A DNA stretch of 42,170 nt from Branchiostoma floridae (taxonomy: Eukaryota > Chordata > Leptocardii > Amphioxiformes > Branchiostomatidae). A program made the position numbers and the translations under genes. Each line of letters starts with the position of its first letter. Positions within the stretch are counted from its first letter, which is position 1. The notes beneath the pieces were generated by a model that was given only the letters and a program-made list of their open reading frames with translations, had not been told where the DNA came from and did not search any database. The stretch spans positions 3,278,997 to 3,321,166 of the forward strand of contig NC_049980.1 of assembly GCF_000003815.2 (NCBI RefSeq), written 5' to 3'. This document shows positions 9,622 to 39,000 of this stretch, piece after piece.

Positions 9622-11626
9622 GGAACCGCTAGAGAGTTTTTCACACGACACGGGTTATGCTAATGACAATCTGGATAAGGAAATAACGGAGGAAGAGATC
9701 ATTCACTGCGTTAGGAATCTAAAACCTGGAAAATCGCCAGGCTTAGATAAACTGATACCAGAATTCTTTCGTGAGAGCATCTCGATTTTATCACCTTATC
9801 TTAAAATATTATTCAACAAGTGTTTTGACTTAGGTGTTTTTCCGAAGAATTGGACTGTCGGTATCATACACCCACTGTTCAAATCAGGATTGAAGGACAA
9901 AGTGAATAACTACAGAAGTATAACTTTACTTTCAGTCTTCGGTAAGATTTTCCTGTCAGTACTAGAAAAACGGATAAACAACTGGATGCAGGAAGAAGAG
10001 AAGCTTACTGAATCTCAAATGGGTTTTAGGAAGAATTATGGGGTAATGGATAACCTGTTCTGCTTAAACGCTTTAACACAAAAGTACCTTACAAGACCAA
10101 AAGGACGCTTCTACGTCGCATTCGTCGATTTTTCTAAAGCATTTGACAGTATCCATCGAGCACACATGTGGTTTAAGCTAGTCCGGGGAGGTATAAGTAA
10201 GAAGATATCCTGTATAATTCAAGCAGTATACGAGGATGTAAAATCATGTGTTAGAGTCAAAGAAGAATTGAGTGAGACCTTCAGTTGCCATAGGGGGGTA
10301 AGACAGGGATGTATTCTTTCCCCCTTTTTATTTGCATTTTATATAAGCGACTTAGATAAGCATCTGGAACAGAATGGATGTAGAGGAATCCAGGTTGGTG
10401 ACACTGAAATTTTAAGCCTAATGTTTGCTGACGACCTTGCACTATGCTCTGACTCTGTGGTGGGCCTACAGCGGGTCTTGAATGCCCTTAATTCCTACTG
10501 CGAAAGATGGAAATTAGCAGTAAACTTGGAGAAGACGAAGGTCATGGTCTTTAGGAAGGGGGGTAAGTTACGGAAAAGTGAAAAGTGGTTCTATGCAGGA
10601 AGCAGGGTAGAAGTGGTGAATACGTATAAATATCTAGGGATAACGGTATCTTCAAGTGGAGGGTGGTTTAGGGCCCAGGAAACGTTAGCTGGACAGGCGT
10701 CCAAGGCCTTGTTCATAATGAAAAAGAATACGGCCAAGTTTGGCATGTTGTCTCCAGATTTGTTGTTTAAAATGTTCGACACTCTTATTCTTCCAATTAT
10801 GATGTATTGCTGTGAACTATGGGGGTTCCATAGTGCCAATCAACTGGAAGTACTACACAATAAATTTTGCAAGTCTTATCTAGGTGTCGGGCAGTCCACA
10901 CCTAATGCGGCAGTGAGGGGTGAACTCGGGAGATATCCCCTCAGTGTCCTGAGACGAATTAGAATTATAAAGTTTTGGTTGAAATTACTAGAAATGAATG
11001 ACAATAGGTACTCAAAGAAATGTTATACAATGTTGTATGAACTAGATGCTGTAGGCAGGGGAAATTGGATAAGTCACGTGCGTGATTTATTGTTCAGTTT
11101 AGGGTTAAGGGAAGCATGGTACAACCAAAGCATAGGTGATAAAAACGCATTCATTGAAATTTTCAAGAAACGAATAGAGATTCAGACTATTACACTTTGG
11201 AAAAACGAAATCTCCACCAGTAGCCGTCTTACTACCTATTGTATGATAAAGAGCGGTTTCTCGGCTGAAAACTACTTAAAAGTGCTAAATAACTCCGAAC
11301 AAACAAAAGCGATAGCACGAATAAGATGCTCAGCGCATCAACTAAACATAGAAAAGGGTAGACACACAAAGACAGATAAACGGGAAAGAGTGTGTCAGTT
11401 GTGTTCCCTTGACCTGGTAGAAGACGAGTACCATTTTGTTTTAGAATGCCCATTTTTGAATGTACTAAGAAAAAAGTATATTCCACCATACTATTCCAAA
11501 CACCCAAACCCACACAAGTTCCTTGAAATAATAAACTGCCCGACATTACAAATCTCCAGACAATTGGCAAGATTTATCCAGTTAGCAACTGTTGTCAGAG
11601 AAAAGGAGCTGATGAGGGCACCGTGA
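9617..11626 (+). pseudogene. LINE ORF2, C-terminal part: reverse transcriptase and Cys/His tail
   Basis: The frame continues in the same register as the N-terminal part (INF-SEPLESFS). RT blocks in order: LKPGKSPGLD, then FGKIFLSVLEKRI, QMGFRKNYG, catalytic FVDFSKAFD (Asp at 10,127), GVRQGCILSP, and catalytic FADD (10,424-10,435), then KTKVMVF. Near the C-terminus CQLC-x13-H-x4-C (about 11,394-11,449) is a CCHC-like knuckle common in these LINEs. With the insertion removed ORF2 would be about 1,197 codons, normal for the group. All RT catalytic residues are present; only the insertion breaks the gene. Confidence 0.92.
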
Positions 11627-11827
11627 TTGTTTGACTTTATGTGCGTTGTTGTTGTATATATTGTTTTTATTATTGTTTCTCATGTTGTTTACGTCTGTCA
11701 TTGTGGTACTTTTAATATTGTTACTCCTATGGTTTCTACTTCATTGTGATTGTTATATTTTATGTTTATGATATTGCTATGGACATTTGTTGTCTTAAAG
11801 CAAATAAATAAAGTTCAAAGTTCAAAG
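11627..11827 (+). other. LINE 3' UTR and terminal short repeat
   Basis: T-rich 3' UTR with TTGTTGTATATATTG-type simple sequence, AATAAATAAAG, and a terminal TTCAAAGTTCAAAG repeat, the usual kind of CR1/L2 tail. Penelope sequence resumes directly after it. Confidence 0.8.
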
Positions 11828-12328
11828 CTCAGAAACCCTTAGGAGGTTTTTTTTTAAAATACGGTATTAAGACCTGTTTCAAGCCGACACGTACGCTTAA
11901 GAACTTCCTAGTGGCACCCAAGGACAAAACTCCCAAAGAAAGTAGGTGCGGGGTGGTGTATCACATCGCGTGTAAAGGGAAAACTAACAAAGGCCCGTGT
12001 AAGGAAACTTACATCGGTGAGACGGAACGTGCTCTGAAAACTAGTAGGTTCCTTGAACATCGGCGTCCAAGCTCTGTCAAAACGTCTGAGGTGGCGCAAC
12101 ATACACATGGAGTCTCCAGGACATTTCATTTCATTGGACAAAGTCAAAATCCTAGACTCAGAACAGGATTTCTTCGCGCGAGGAGTGAAGGAGGCAGTGT
12201 ACATTAGAGCCCACCGGCCTACGCTCAACAGAGACGGGGGGCGAAATAGACTTTCTGATACTTATGACCCCCTCCTGCAAAAGTGGTGTGTTCCTGACGT
12301 CACTGCTGGAGATAGGGTCATTCTGTGA
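11828..12328 (+). pseudogene. Penelope-like element, GIY-YIG endonuclease (3' piece of the split copy)
   Basis: TCAGAAACCCTTAGG continues the RT/linker left at 296. GIKTCFKPTRTLKNFLVAPK is followed by GVVYHIAC-x9-ETYIGET, the variant GIY-YIG core, then RALKTSRFLEHRR. The frame then changes near 12,090-12,110: HMESPGHFISLDKVKILDSE, YIRAHRPTLNRDGG and the stop at 12,326 are one frame over. A T-run slip near 11,850 gives a second frame change. The GIY-YIG nuclease makes the nick used by canonical Penelope elements. This is a relic: one stop and two frameshifts across the two halves. Confidence 0.88.
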
Positions 12329-13310
12329 ACAAGGTTGACGTTCGACCGAAAATTTAGGGCAAGTCCCTATATACTAATTCAGCCATGGAAAGAAAGTTTA
12401 GCATTTTCTATAATGTATTCTACCAACACAGATGAACTTTCATGCTAAAATACCGTGTTTGGCATAACAAAAAAAGGGACACGAACGTTGGGTATACCGG
12501 TTTCTGTATTCTTGATGGACAAATATTAAATAATAAAATAGTTTAATATGGTCCCCGATGACATGATATTATGCAAGCCTCCAGCCTCCTGCTGTCCGGA
12601 AACAACAACACTACTACGCTACGCCAAATACAGCTGCATGTGTAAGTTTATGAATCTGGGTTTCACAAGATCTGAATTTCACAAAATCAAGAGGCAATAT
12701 ACAGTGTTGACACAACCAACCAGCTTTGGGCCAAACAATAGGAAAAGATCGCCAGGGAGGTCCAAGGAATGTTGTTCTCTTTGCTAATGCAGAACTAGTT
12801 TATGTTATCATCTGGTATATTTGGATAAAATGTGACATCACTGTTCTTCATTTTTAAAAACTAACTACCGGGATAAAAAAAAAGTAGAATCTCTGATTTA
12901 GCCAAATATCAAGCCTAGACACGAGCACATGGTTTTCTAATTGCTGTGTTAACTGCACTTAATTAAAACAATTGATATTAAAATGAGTAATAGCTACTGG
13001 AACACCTACAGCATCAGGTTCTGTTGCATTATACGGCGACAGGCTCCACCTCACCTGACAGAAGGGCATGTACCCATATTGTAAAACTTGATGTAGAAAA
13101 ATGGTGTGGCAGGTGTTAGACGTTGTTGGCGTAAGCAGGATGATGCGTTGGCTAACATGTAAAATTTAAACTATAATGGATAATATCTGAACAAAGTAGT
13201 GACATCACGGAAAGACCGATGACATCCGGGAAAGCCTGATTCATGGAAAGAGGCCGGTCAGCTGCCCAGCCCCGCAGCCCAACCTTTTTGTAAGGTACTC
13301 AACACGGTAC
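12329..13310. other. Non-coding stretch after the Penelope relic
   Basis: AT-rich, with no convincing ORF; the first part may be Penelope 3' UTR. At 12,422-12,459 AACACAGATGAAC...CGTGTT is a short hairpin-forming motif seen again at 31,080-31,114. A local near-duplicate TGACATC-x-CGG(G)AAAG occurs at about 13,202 and 13,223. Confidence 0.5.
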
Positions 13311-14604
13311 TCAACATCACGGCCGCTAACATGATATTAGTAAACGGAAGAGCGATTGGTGACCTTCCTTGATAAAAGTACATGTATTAAATACAACGGC
13401 GCAAGCACTGTAGATTATTGTATAACCAGTCTACCCCGCTTTTCATCGGAACAATACTTCAAAGTCCATAATCCCACCAGGTTGTCAGATCACTGCCAGA
13501 TTTCTGTATCAATTAAAACAATACATTCTCGATTTAGAAATATTAAGAATGAATACCTCCTTACACGTCCAAAAATAGATTTGGGACGATGAATCTCGTG
13601 AAAAAATTTCAAGAGGAATCCCAGCTCCCCAAAATAAAAATAAAAAGATTAGTCAGTTCATTATACAACAATATTTATCCAGAGAAGCCAAAATAGCTGT
13701 CGAGGATGTTATCCACATCATAATGATGGCAGCAGACCTATCACTAAAATCACTTCGGGTCTCCAAACGAAAGAGGAAACCCACTTGTAGGCCATGGTAC
13801 GATCAACAATGCCGTTATTTAAGATCAAAAATTAGGACTCTTGCTGCAGAAATGAGGAAGTTTCATTGGCGACAAGACACAAGACAGGCGTACACTTTTA
13901 AAGTGGAAGAATAAAATAAGTTAATCTAGAAAACAAAGAAACATTATCATGAAAAGAAAATGACGCACATTTCTCGATTATCTAAAGAAGACCCGAACTC
14001 ATTCTGGAAAGAAGTTATTAAGTTACGAAATTTCGAAACTGAAAATAAAGAGGACACAGGCCAACAAATATCGCCCGAGGAAGGATTAAATCATTTTAAG
14101 ACAATAAATAGCAATGTTACTATAGACAAAGGGGAACAATAATATGCAGAAAGTAATGTAACATCGTTAGTGCTCCAAACAGACAATCCACTATATTTTG
14201 ACATTACAACATAAGAAATCCAAGAGGGACTTTGTAATCTTAAATGCAATAAATCATGCGGAACTGATTCAATTATTAATGAAATGTTCAAATACAGCGC
14301 TCCTCAACTCACATCACCATTAAAGAAAATGTTTGATATTTTATTAGAACCTGGGACGTTCCCTGACCAATGCGGTCAGAGTATGCTAGTTCCTATATGT
14401 AAAAGTGGCGAACACAAGAACCCAACAAACGACATAGGCATTGCCATATCCAGCTGTGTTAGTAAACTATTCACATTCTTTTAAACAAACGACTACAACA
14501 ATACTTAGAAACAGAAAACTTATTAACTACCAAAATTTTTCTGGATTCAGAAAAAAAACTTCCGAACAAGCGATAATGTTTTCGTGCTTGAAACACTACT
14601 CCAT
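13311..14604 (+). pseudogene. Decayed non-LTR retrotransposon fragment A (endonuclease end to RT fingers)
   Basis: Pieces of one LINE polyprotein in changing frames: VNGRAIGDL and YNGASTVDYCITS with SDHCQI (C-terminal APE endonuclease), RPWYDQQCR, a linker with DPNSFWKEVIKLRN, then early RT blocks CNKSCGTDSIINEMF, PGTFPDQ, VPICKSG and NFSGFRKKTSEQA. Several stops and frameshifts mark an old copy. It breaks off near 14,604, before catalytic RT motif A, where fragment B begins. Confidence 0.75.
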
Positions 14605-16581
14605 AGGTCAACAGAGAACTCAAGAAAGCAAGGAAAAGGCACTACTGTGGCCGCGTCGAGAAACTTATGAGAGAGAACTCAGGGAAATGGTACCAAGAAA
14701 TCAAGTCTATACTAAACATGCAACAGAAGGACATTTCTCTCAACATACCAGGTTTCGCGACGGCGGACGGGCGGTATGTGGCTAACTTCATCAATAGGCA
14801 GTTCGCAGGTATTGCGCAGGGCCGTCCTGGCCTAGACCCTGAACAACTGCCAGCCTACCGGCCCTACAAGTCTCCGCCACCAGAGGTCCACCCTTGGGAC
14901 GTGTATCATGTACTTCGCCAACTGAAGGTGGGGAAAGCCACAGGCCCAGAGCAACTCAGTACCAGAATACTAAAGGAGTTTTCCTGCGAGTTGAGTGAGC
15001 CCATTACAAACATCCTGAATGCCTCTTTTACAGAGGGATATGTCCAACAGGAGTGGAAGGATGCAGTTGTCGTTCCCCTGCCGAAGTCTCAACCTCCGTC
15101 TGTGGATAAGCTACGCCCAGTTTCTCCCACATCCCAGCTGGCAAAAGTGGCCGAGTCGTTCGTGTGCAAGTGGTTGCTGTCAGACATCACACCCTCACTA
15201 GATCCGCAACAGTTCGGGGGCCTTAAGGGGCGCTCCACTACTCACTACCTGGTCAGCCTGGTCGATTACCTAAGCTTAATTACTTAAAGGATCGGACAAG
15301 CCTGGGAATATCTCAACTCTGGTTATGACTGATTTTTCGAAGGCCTTCGATCGCATTGATCATACCACCGCCATATGTAAGCTGATTAAACTTGGAACAA
15401 GACCATGCATCGTTCCATGGATATGTGACTTCTTGTCTGCACGCCGCCATGCGTACGTTACAGCGGTGAACTTTCCGAATGGGAGACGCTGTCTTACTCT
15501 GTTCCGCAAGGTACACTGTTAGGACCACTTATTTTCCTGGCAGTCTTCGACGATGCGGTCAGAGACATACCTCCGAGGTGTCGGAATGGAAGTTTGTGGA
15601 CGATTTATCATTGGCCGAATCCAGACACTACCAGCAACCGTCCATCATTTAACAGGAAATGGACAACTTCAACCAATGATCAGAACAAAACCACATGCTT
15701 TTAAACGCGGACAAATGCAAGGTAATGATCTTCTGTTTCATGATGCGCCCTCCCCCACCACCGGTTCTCACCATCAATGGTAAGGAACTTGAGATTGTGT
15801 CAGTTGAGCGTCTCCTGGGAGTACTTCTACAGGCTGACTTGAAATGGGACGCTAACGTGGTGTACATGCCTTCAAAACCAAATGGCCGTCTCTTTCTGCT
15901 AAGGAGATTACGTAGCTTCCATCTGTCATCCGAGGACTTACTTCAGGTGTAGACGTCATTCGTCAGGCCAGTGATGGAATACTGTGTCCCTGTATGGAAT
16001 CCTGGACTGTCAATTATGCAGGTTGCAAGGTTGGAGCGGGTTCAGAAGAGGGCGCTGCGCACAATTCTGAAGGGACAGTACACTAGCTATAAGTTAGCTC
16101 TGCAGCTAACCGGTCTAAAGTCACTGAAAGACCGACGAGAGGACCTATGCCTGAAGTTTGCTGGGAAACTCAGCCCTGAACTCCTCCCACCCACAGCAGG
16201 GGGACATGGCAGAAACACCAGGGACTCTAAGAAGCTCAAAACTGTAAAGTGCAGAACGAACCGATACCGTAATTCCCCAATGTCATATTTAGTCCGCCTC
16301 CTTAACAACAGATAATAACGGTTTGAATAGCCGATTAATCATGTTCCAAGTAAGACCAATTGTCTTAAAGCTTTAAAGTGTATGATAAGTTGATACATGT
16401 TATTGTGCCATAGTGTGAATAGTCGATTTTAATCATGTTCCAATTAAACAAAAGTTGTCTTAAAGTTTTAAAGTGTATAATAAGTTAAGACATGTTATTT
16501 TGCCACGCCTGTACCGTATACGCAATTCAGCCTCTGGCTACAAGGTATAACGTTTTTTCAATAAACCATTCATTCATTCAT
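14605..16581 (+). pseudogene. Decayed non-LTR retrotransposon fragment B (RT to 3' end, CATT tail)
   Basis: Begins NRELKKARKRHYCGRVEKL and continues with a long frame to 15,287 (GKATGPEQLSTRILKEF, LRPVSPTSQLAKVAES, FGGLKGRSTTHYL). After a frameshift come TDFSKAFDRIDH (motif A), VPQGTLLGPLIFL (motif B) and FVDDLSLAES (motif C, about 15,597), then PVMEYCVPVWNPGLS and LERVQKRALRTIL. At least three frame changes and a stop show decay. The 3' UTR ends in a (CATT)n tail at 16,567-16,581, a non-LTR end signature, and the assembly gap starts on the next base. The RT type differs from the CR1 element at 297; clade not resolved. Confidence 0.82.
16322..16505 (+). repeat. Diverged tandem duplication in the LINE B 3' UTR
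   Basis: Two roughly 88-bp units share GATTAATCATGTTCCAA-type and GTCTTAAAG(C/T)TTTAAAGTGTAT-type blocks and end in ATGTTATTNTGCCA (about 16,323-16,411 and 16,417-16,505). Confidence 0.7.
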
Positions 16582-16681
16582 NNNNNNNNNNNNNNNNNNN
16601 NNNNNNNNNNNNNNNNNNNNNNNNNNNNNNNNNNNNNNNNNNNNNNNNNNNNNNNNNNNNNNNNNNNNNNNNNNNNNNNNN
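16582..16681. other. Assembly gap (100 N)
   Basis: Exactly 100 Ns, the conventional length for a gap of unknown size. It begins at the end of a LINE CATT tail and sits between tankyrase exon 21 and everything to the left, so continuity across it is unproven. Confidence 0.98.
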
Positions 16682-16884
16682 GCCAAAGACTTGAATTTCC
16701 TGGCTAAAACCCCCCATTTTTTTTATATCGACCTTTAGAATTAGAAGTTTTTCCTTGCCATTTTCAGGCCCCTTGTGCTTCTCTTCACTATCACCATCAA
16801 GTCTAGTCTTTCACTTTTTTCTTCACTGAATCTTAGACAAACATAAAACTATTGCAGTAATAGAAAAAGGAAGCCAGAACTCAC
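16682..16884. other. TNKS: Start of tankyrase intron 21
   Basis: Non-coding sequence between the assembly gap and the exon 21 donor. Nothing recognised. Confidence 0.6.
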
Positions 16885-35625
<18,741 letters not shown>

Positions 35626-36014
35626 CTTTTCTCTACCAGCTGCCAGTCACGACCCCACAGCACCCCACGCTCTTAAGGCCATGAAAATACCTATGCACAA
35701 ACTATTCTTGTAAAGTAAAAAAATCCTACTAGAAAGATTAATAAGACATTTTATGAAATTACATGTTCTTAATAATTCTATATATCATTAAAATTGCAAT
35801 TCTGTACTTAATATCAAAGTCATCAGGCATTTTATGATGAAGTTTATGGGGTCGCCAAGAAAGCTCTCGTCTACGAAATCTCGCGAGATCTTTTTCACTT
35901 CGTATTGCATTGTGGGAAAATGGCGGCAAATGGAAGAAAGTGAGTCGTGCAGATGATTTTGTAAAAAGAAGAAAGAAGTTTCTGTGCGTGTTTGTTAATA
36001 TTTGGCACTTCATA
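35626..36014. promoter_or_regulatory. Divergent promoter region between TNKS and SLD5
   Basis: 389 bp separate the two start codons. TCTCGCGAGA (35,879-35,888) is the palindromic CGCG element bound by BANP in vertebrates and typical of housekeeping divergent promoters. AAAATGGCGGC (35,917-35,927) facing SLD5, and AAGATGGCGG (complement of 35,619-35,628) covering the TNKS ATG, match the YY1 start-site motif. ATTGTGGGA next to the SLD5-side site resembles part of a ZNF143 site. No TATA box in a suitable place. The transcription start sites are inferred. Confidence 0.7.
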
Positions 36015-39000
36015 ATGGATGACCTGGACATAGAAGAGGGCAGTGATGAAGAGGTGGAACAGATGACAGCGGCTGAAGCCTTGGCTATGGTAGAAAAGGT
36101 AAAACACAAGAGCAACAGAGCCTTTTTGGACTGTGGCAAAAATATCATGTTTTGGTTCAAACAATTTCTCTTATAAAGTACGTTCACGTTTCCAAGTATC
36201 AATGTACAGTGACAGAAGTTGTGGGTGGAGGCGTCAGACTGTTGAACAGTACAATGTACAGACGACACGTTCTTTAGAATTAGAGTTGAGTATATATGCT
36301 ACGGCCGCGTGGCGCGTTGGTCACCCGATCCCTCGATCTCGGAAGTTAAGCAACGCGACGGTCCGGACAGTGCTTGGATGGGAGACCCCCAACCAAGGAC
36401 GTCCGGATTGCTGTAGCCTCACGAAGTTTCCACGAAATCGTCTTCCGGGAGGGACGTAAAACGGGGGTCCCGTGCTCGAGGAGGTGCCTCGACCACGTTA
36501 AACAGCCTCATTACTCATACTGGGTACCTACTGGCTGGCAAAATACACCAGATGATTATTATTATTATAATACATAGGGGGGGGGGGTCTTTAAAATTCA
36601 ATGTAAACTACAGTAAAGCATTGTTGGGACCCCTTTCAGACCCTCTCTATAATTATGCTGGGATAGTGATTTCTGTGCTTGCCAGAAGCTGCAGTATTTC
36701 AGTATTTTGAAAGCTGACCATCCTAAACTATTCCACCCCCGTCTTCCACCTACTGTCCCATACCCACAACTGGGGCGTATTGAGGTCACTTGAGTGTCGC
36801 TGAACGGCAGCTTGCGCCAGTGTCGCAAGTGTCTGTCACAGTCATATTGAGGTCACCTGAGTTAGTGCCAAATGGCAGCCACTCCAGACCCTTGCGATTT
36901 AGCCCTGCTCATTCAAGTTATTGTAAGCTCCTCGCAAATCAGCCCCTGGCTGCCAAGAGAGGGGAATCGGCCCACTGAATAATCATAAATTTTCCTGTAT
37001 GTTTTGGAAATCAAAATGCCAGGGGCCAGGTGAAATAGTGAAAGTTTGTGAATTACTTTAAATGCATTTAAGTTTGCGGGGATTTAATTTCGCAGTAGCT
37101 TGAAAAAGGACTTTTCGCATTGGTTTTAAGTTCGCGCTAGCACCATGCACTGTAGTCTCTTACTGCCGTGGAAAAATGTTTGCGGTGGTTTGAAGTTTGC
37201 GGTGATGCGGCCTTCGCGAAAGTTTCTGCATTTACAGTATTCTGAATGTGTATTATCTACTGTTGTTGTTTCTCTCTAGGCCTGGCTAAATGAGAAGTTT
37301 TCCCCTGAACTGTTACCACACAAACAGGACCTGGTGGACGTCATGTTGGACCAGCTCAATGGCATGGTGAGTGCTTGGTGATACCTTTAATTTTTACGTC
37401 CATGAAATTACATGGAGGTTATATTTTGACTAGCGTTTGTGTGTGTGTCTGTGTGTGAACAAGATAACTCAAGAAGGCTGGGTGGATTGGTTTCATACTT
37501 GGTGTATTGGTAGGATGCAATTTGAAAGCTGGAAACGATGAGATTTTGGGCCCCCTAGTGGCTTCCCTTGTTGCTGCAGCACAACTTCTGATTTTGCTAT
37601 CTCGTGTTCTGAACCAGCCATGGTCACGATTTTTCGGTGTTGGATAGCTCTTGTGCTCGGGAAGAAGGGACATAAATTTGGGCCCCCTAGCGGCTAGTTT
37701 CATTTACCAATGACACCAATGGAAATCTGTATAGGCAATAAGGTAAAGATAGGCAAGTTCGGTGTGTCATAATCTCATCCGTGAACATTCCAGGTCATAA
37801 AACAAACTCCCCACAGACAGCAACCCACTATCTGAAGTGTCCAGAAAGTCTGATTTTAAAAAAATTCTGACTGCCAGAAGTTACTGCAGTTCTCAAGAAT
37901 GCTACCATCTTGGTTTCTGATGATGTCAATTTAGGGACTTACCACTTCAAATTAGAGGTCTGCCTAGGCCTAGAAAATAGACCAAAACTGTATTTTTTTT
38001 TACCAAATCTGAAAGTCTGTATGCTGCACTGTCTCATCAATGTGAAATTTCTCTTACATTATCCGTGAAAAGGGCTGCTACCAGTCTGGAATGGGATAAA
38101 ATGCTGTATAGACTCAAACTGGGCCTTCTGCGACTGCTTGAATAAGTGGTCATTGCCCTTGACACATTATTTTCATGCAGATGTACTGTATGAAAAATTA
38201 ATACTGACCTCCAGGCTTTTAGCTAGGATTTTATAATAGGGAGTCCAAACTTATTGGTGAGTCGCGGTAAGTGACTATTGTAGAGGGGTCTGGGGGTATC
38301 CACCTTCCATGGTGCAGAGTTTTTGATGATTTTAAGTTAAAAGAGTGCATTCTAAGGCATCCCAAGAGGCAAAAATACTGTTCCAGAGGTCACAGTAGAA
38401 GACTATGATCACAGATGACCTGGTATCCCTGGTCAATCAGACTTTCATGCTTGTCAGACGATTTTCTCCCCAGCGTAAGGGCGTCCAGGGGCATCAAATT
38501 TCTTGTTATTCTAAGAAAAGTGCGTCCAGATGACGCTTTGACGCATACCTGGCTAAAAGCCTGCTGACCTCGTATTACCGAGTACAATGTACTAGTAATT
38601 CTCACCATTTTGCTTCAGCAAGAGAACATCAGCAGAGCAAAGAAGGGAGATCTAAAAGCTAGCATCCATAAAATGGAGGTAAGACAAACAGAACAGTTAA
38701 AGGTTAGTTTTAGATACTTTGTGTTTAAACATTTTATTCTCCCCCAACTAACAGCTTCGGTGGTAGGTTTAGAACTAAGAATGAAGGCTTCTAGAGCTAC
38801 TGTAACATATTGTAGCAATGTAAAGATACACATTGTTGTCACTTGATGTGTTTGAATGTACAACAGCTCAGATGTATGAGGTCTCTGAACTCTTGTTCCT
38901 TTTAGATTGACAGAATCAGATATGTGCTGGCCAGCTACCTGAGGATACGGCTGGAAAAGGTAGAGTCAACTTCTCTCCTGTTAAACGAAGTCTGGATATT

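Larger units (their letters stand above)
297..11827 (+). mobile_element. CR1-like non-LTR retrotransposon, full length, interrupted by a 5.7-kb insertion
   Basis: The element has a 0.6-kb 5' UTR, ORF1 (912-2360), ORF2 (2303-3891 resuming 9617-11626), and a short 3' UTR that ends in AATAAATAAAG plus a repeated TTCAAAG. Short 3' repeats instead of poly(A) and an SGNH esterase in ORF1 are established CR1-group traits. It lies inside a Penelope-like element; the flanks rejoin with at most a 2-bp (CT) duplication, in keeping with the tiny or absent target duplications of this group. Both ORFs are free of stops and frameshifts outside the insertion, so the copy was probably young when it was struck. 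Confidence 0.9.

Noticed and set aside
36298-36417. Functional 5S rRNA gene
   Set aside because: Too diverged, and followed by a SINE body and (ATT)n tail.
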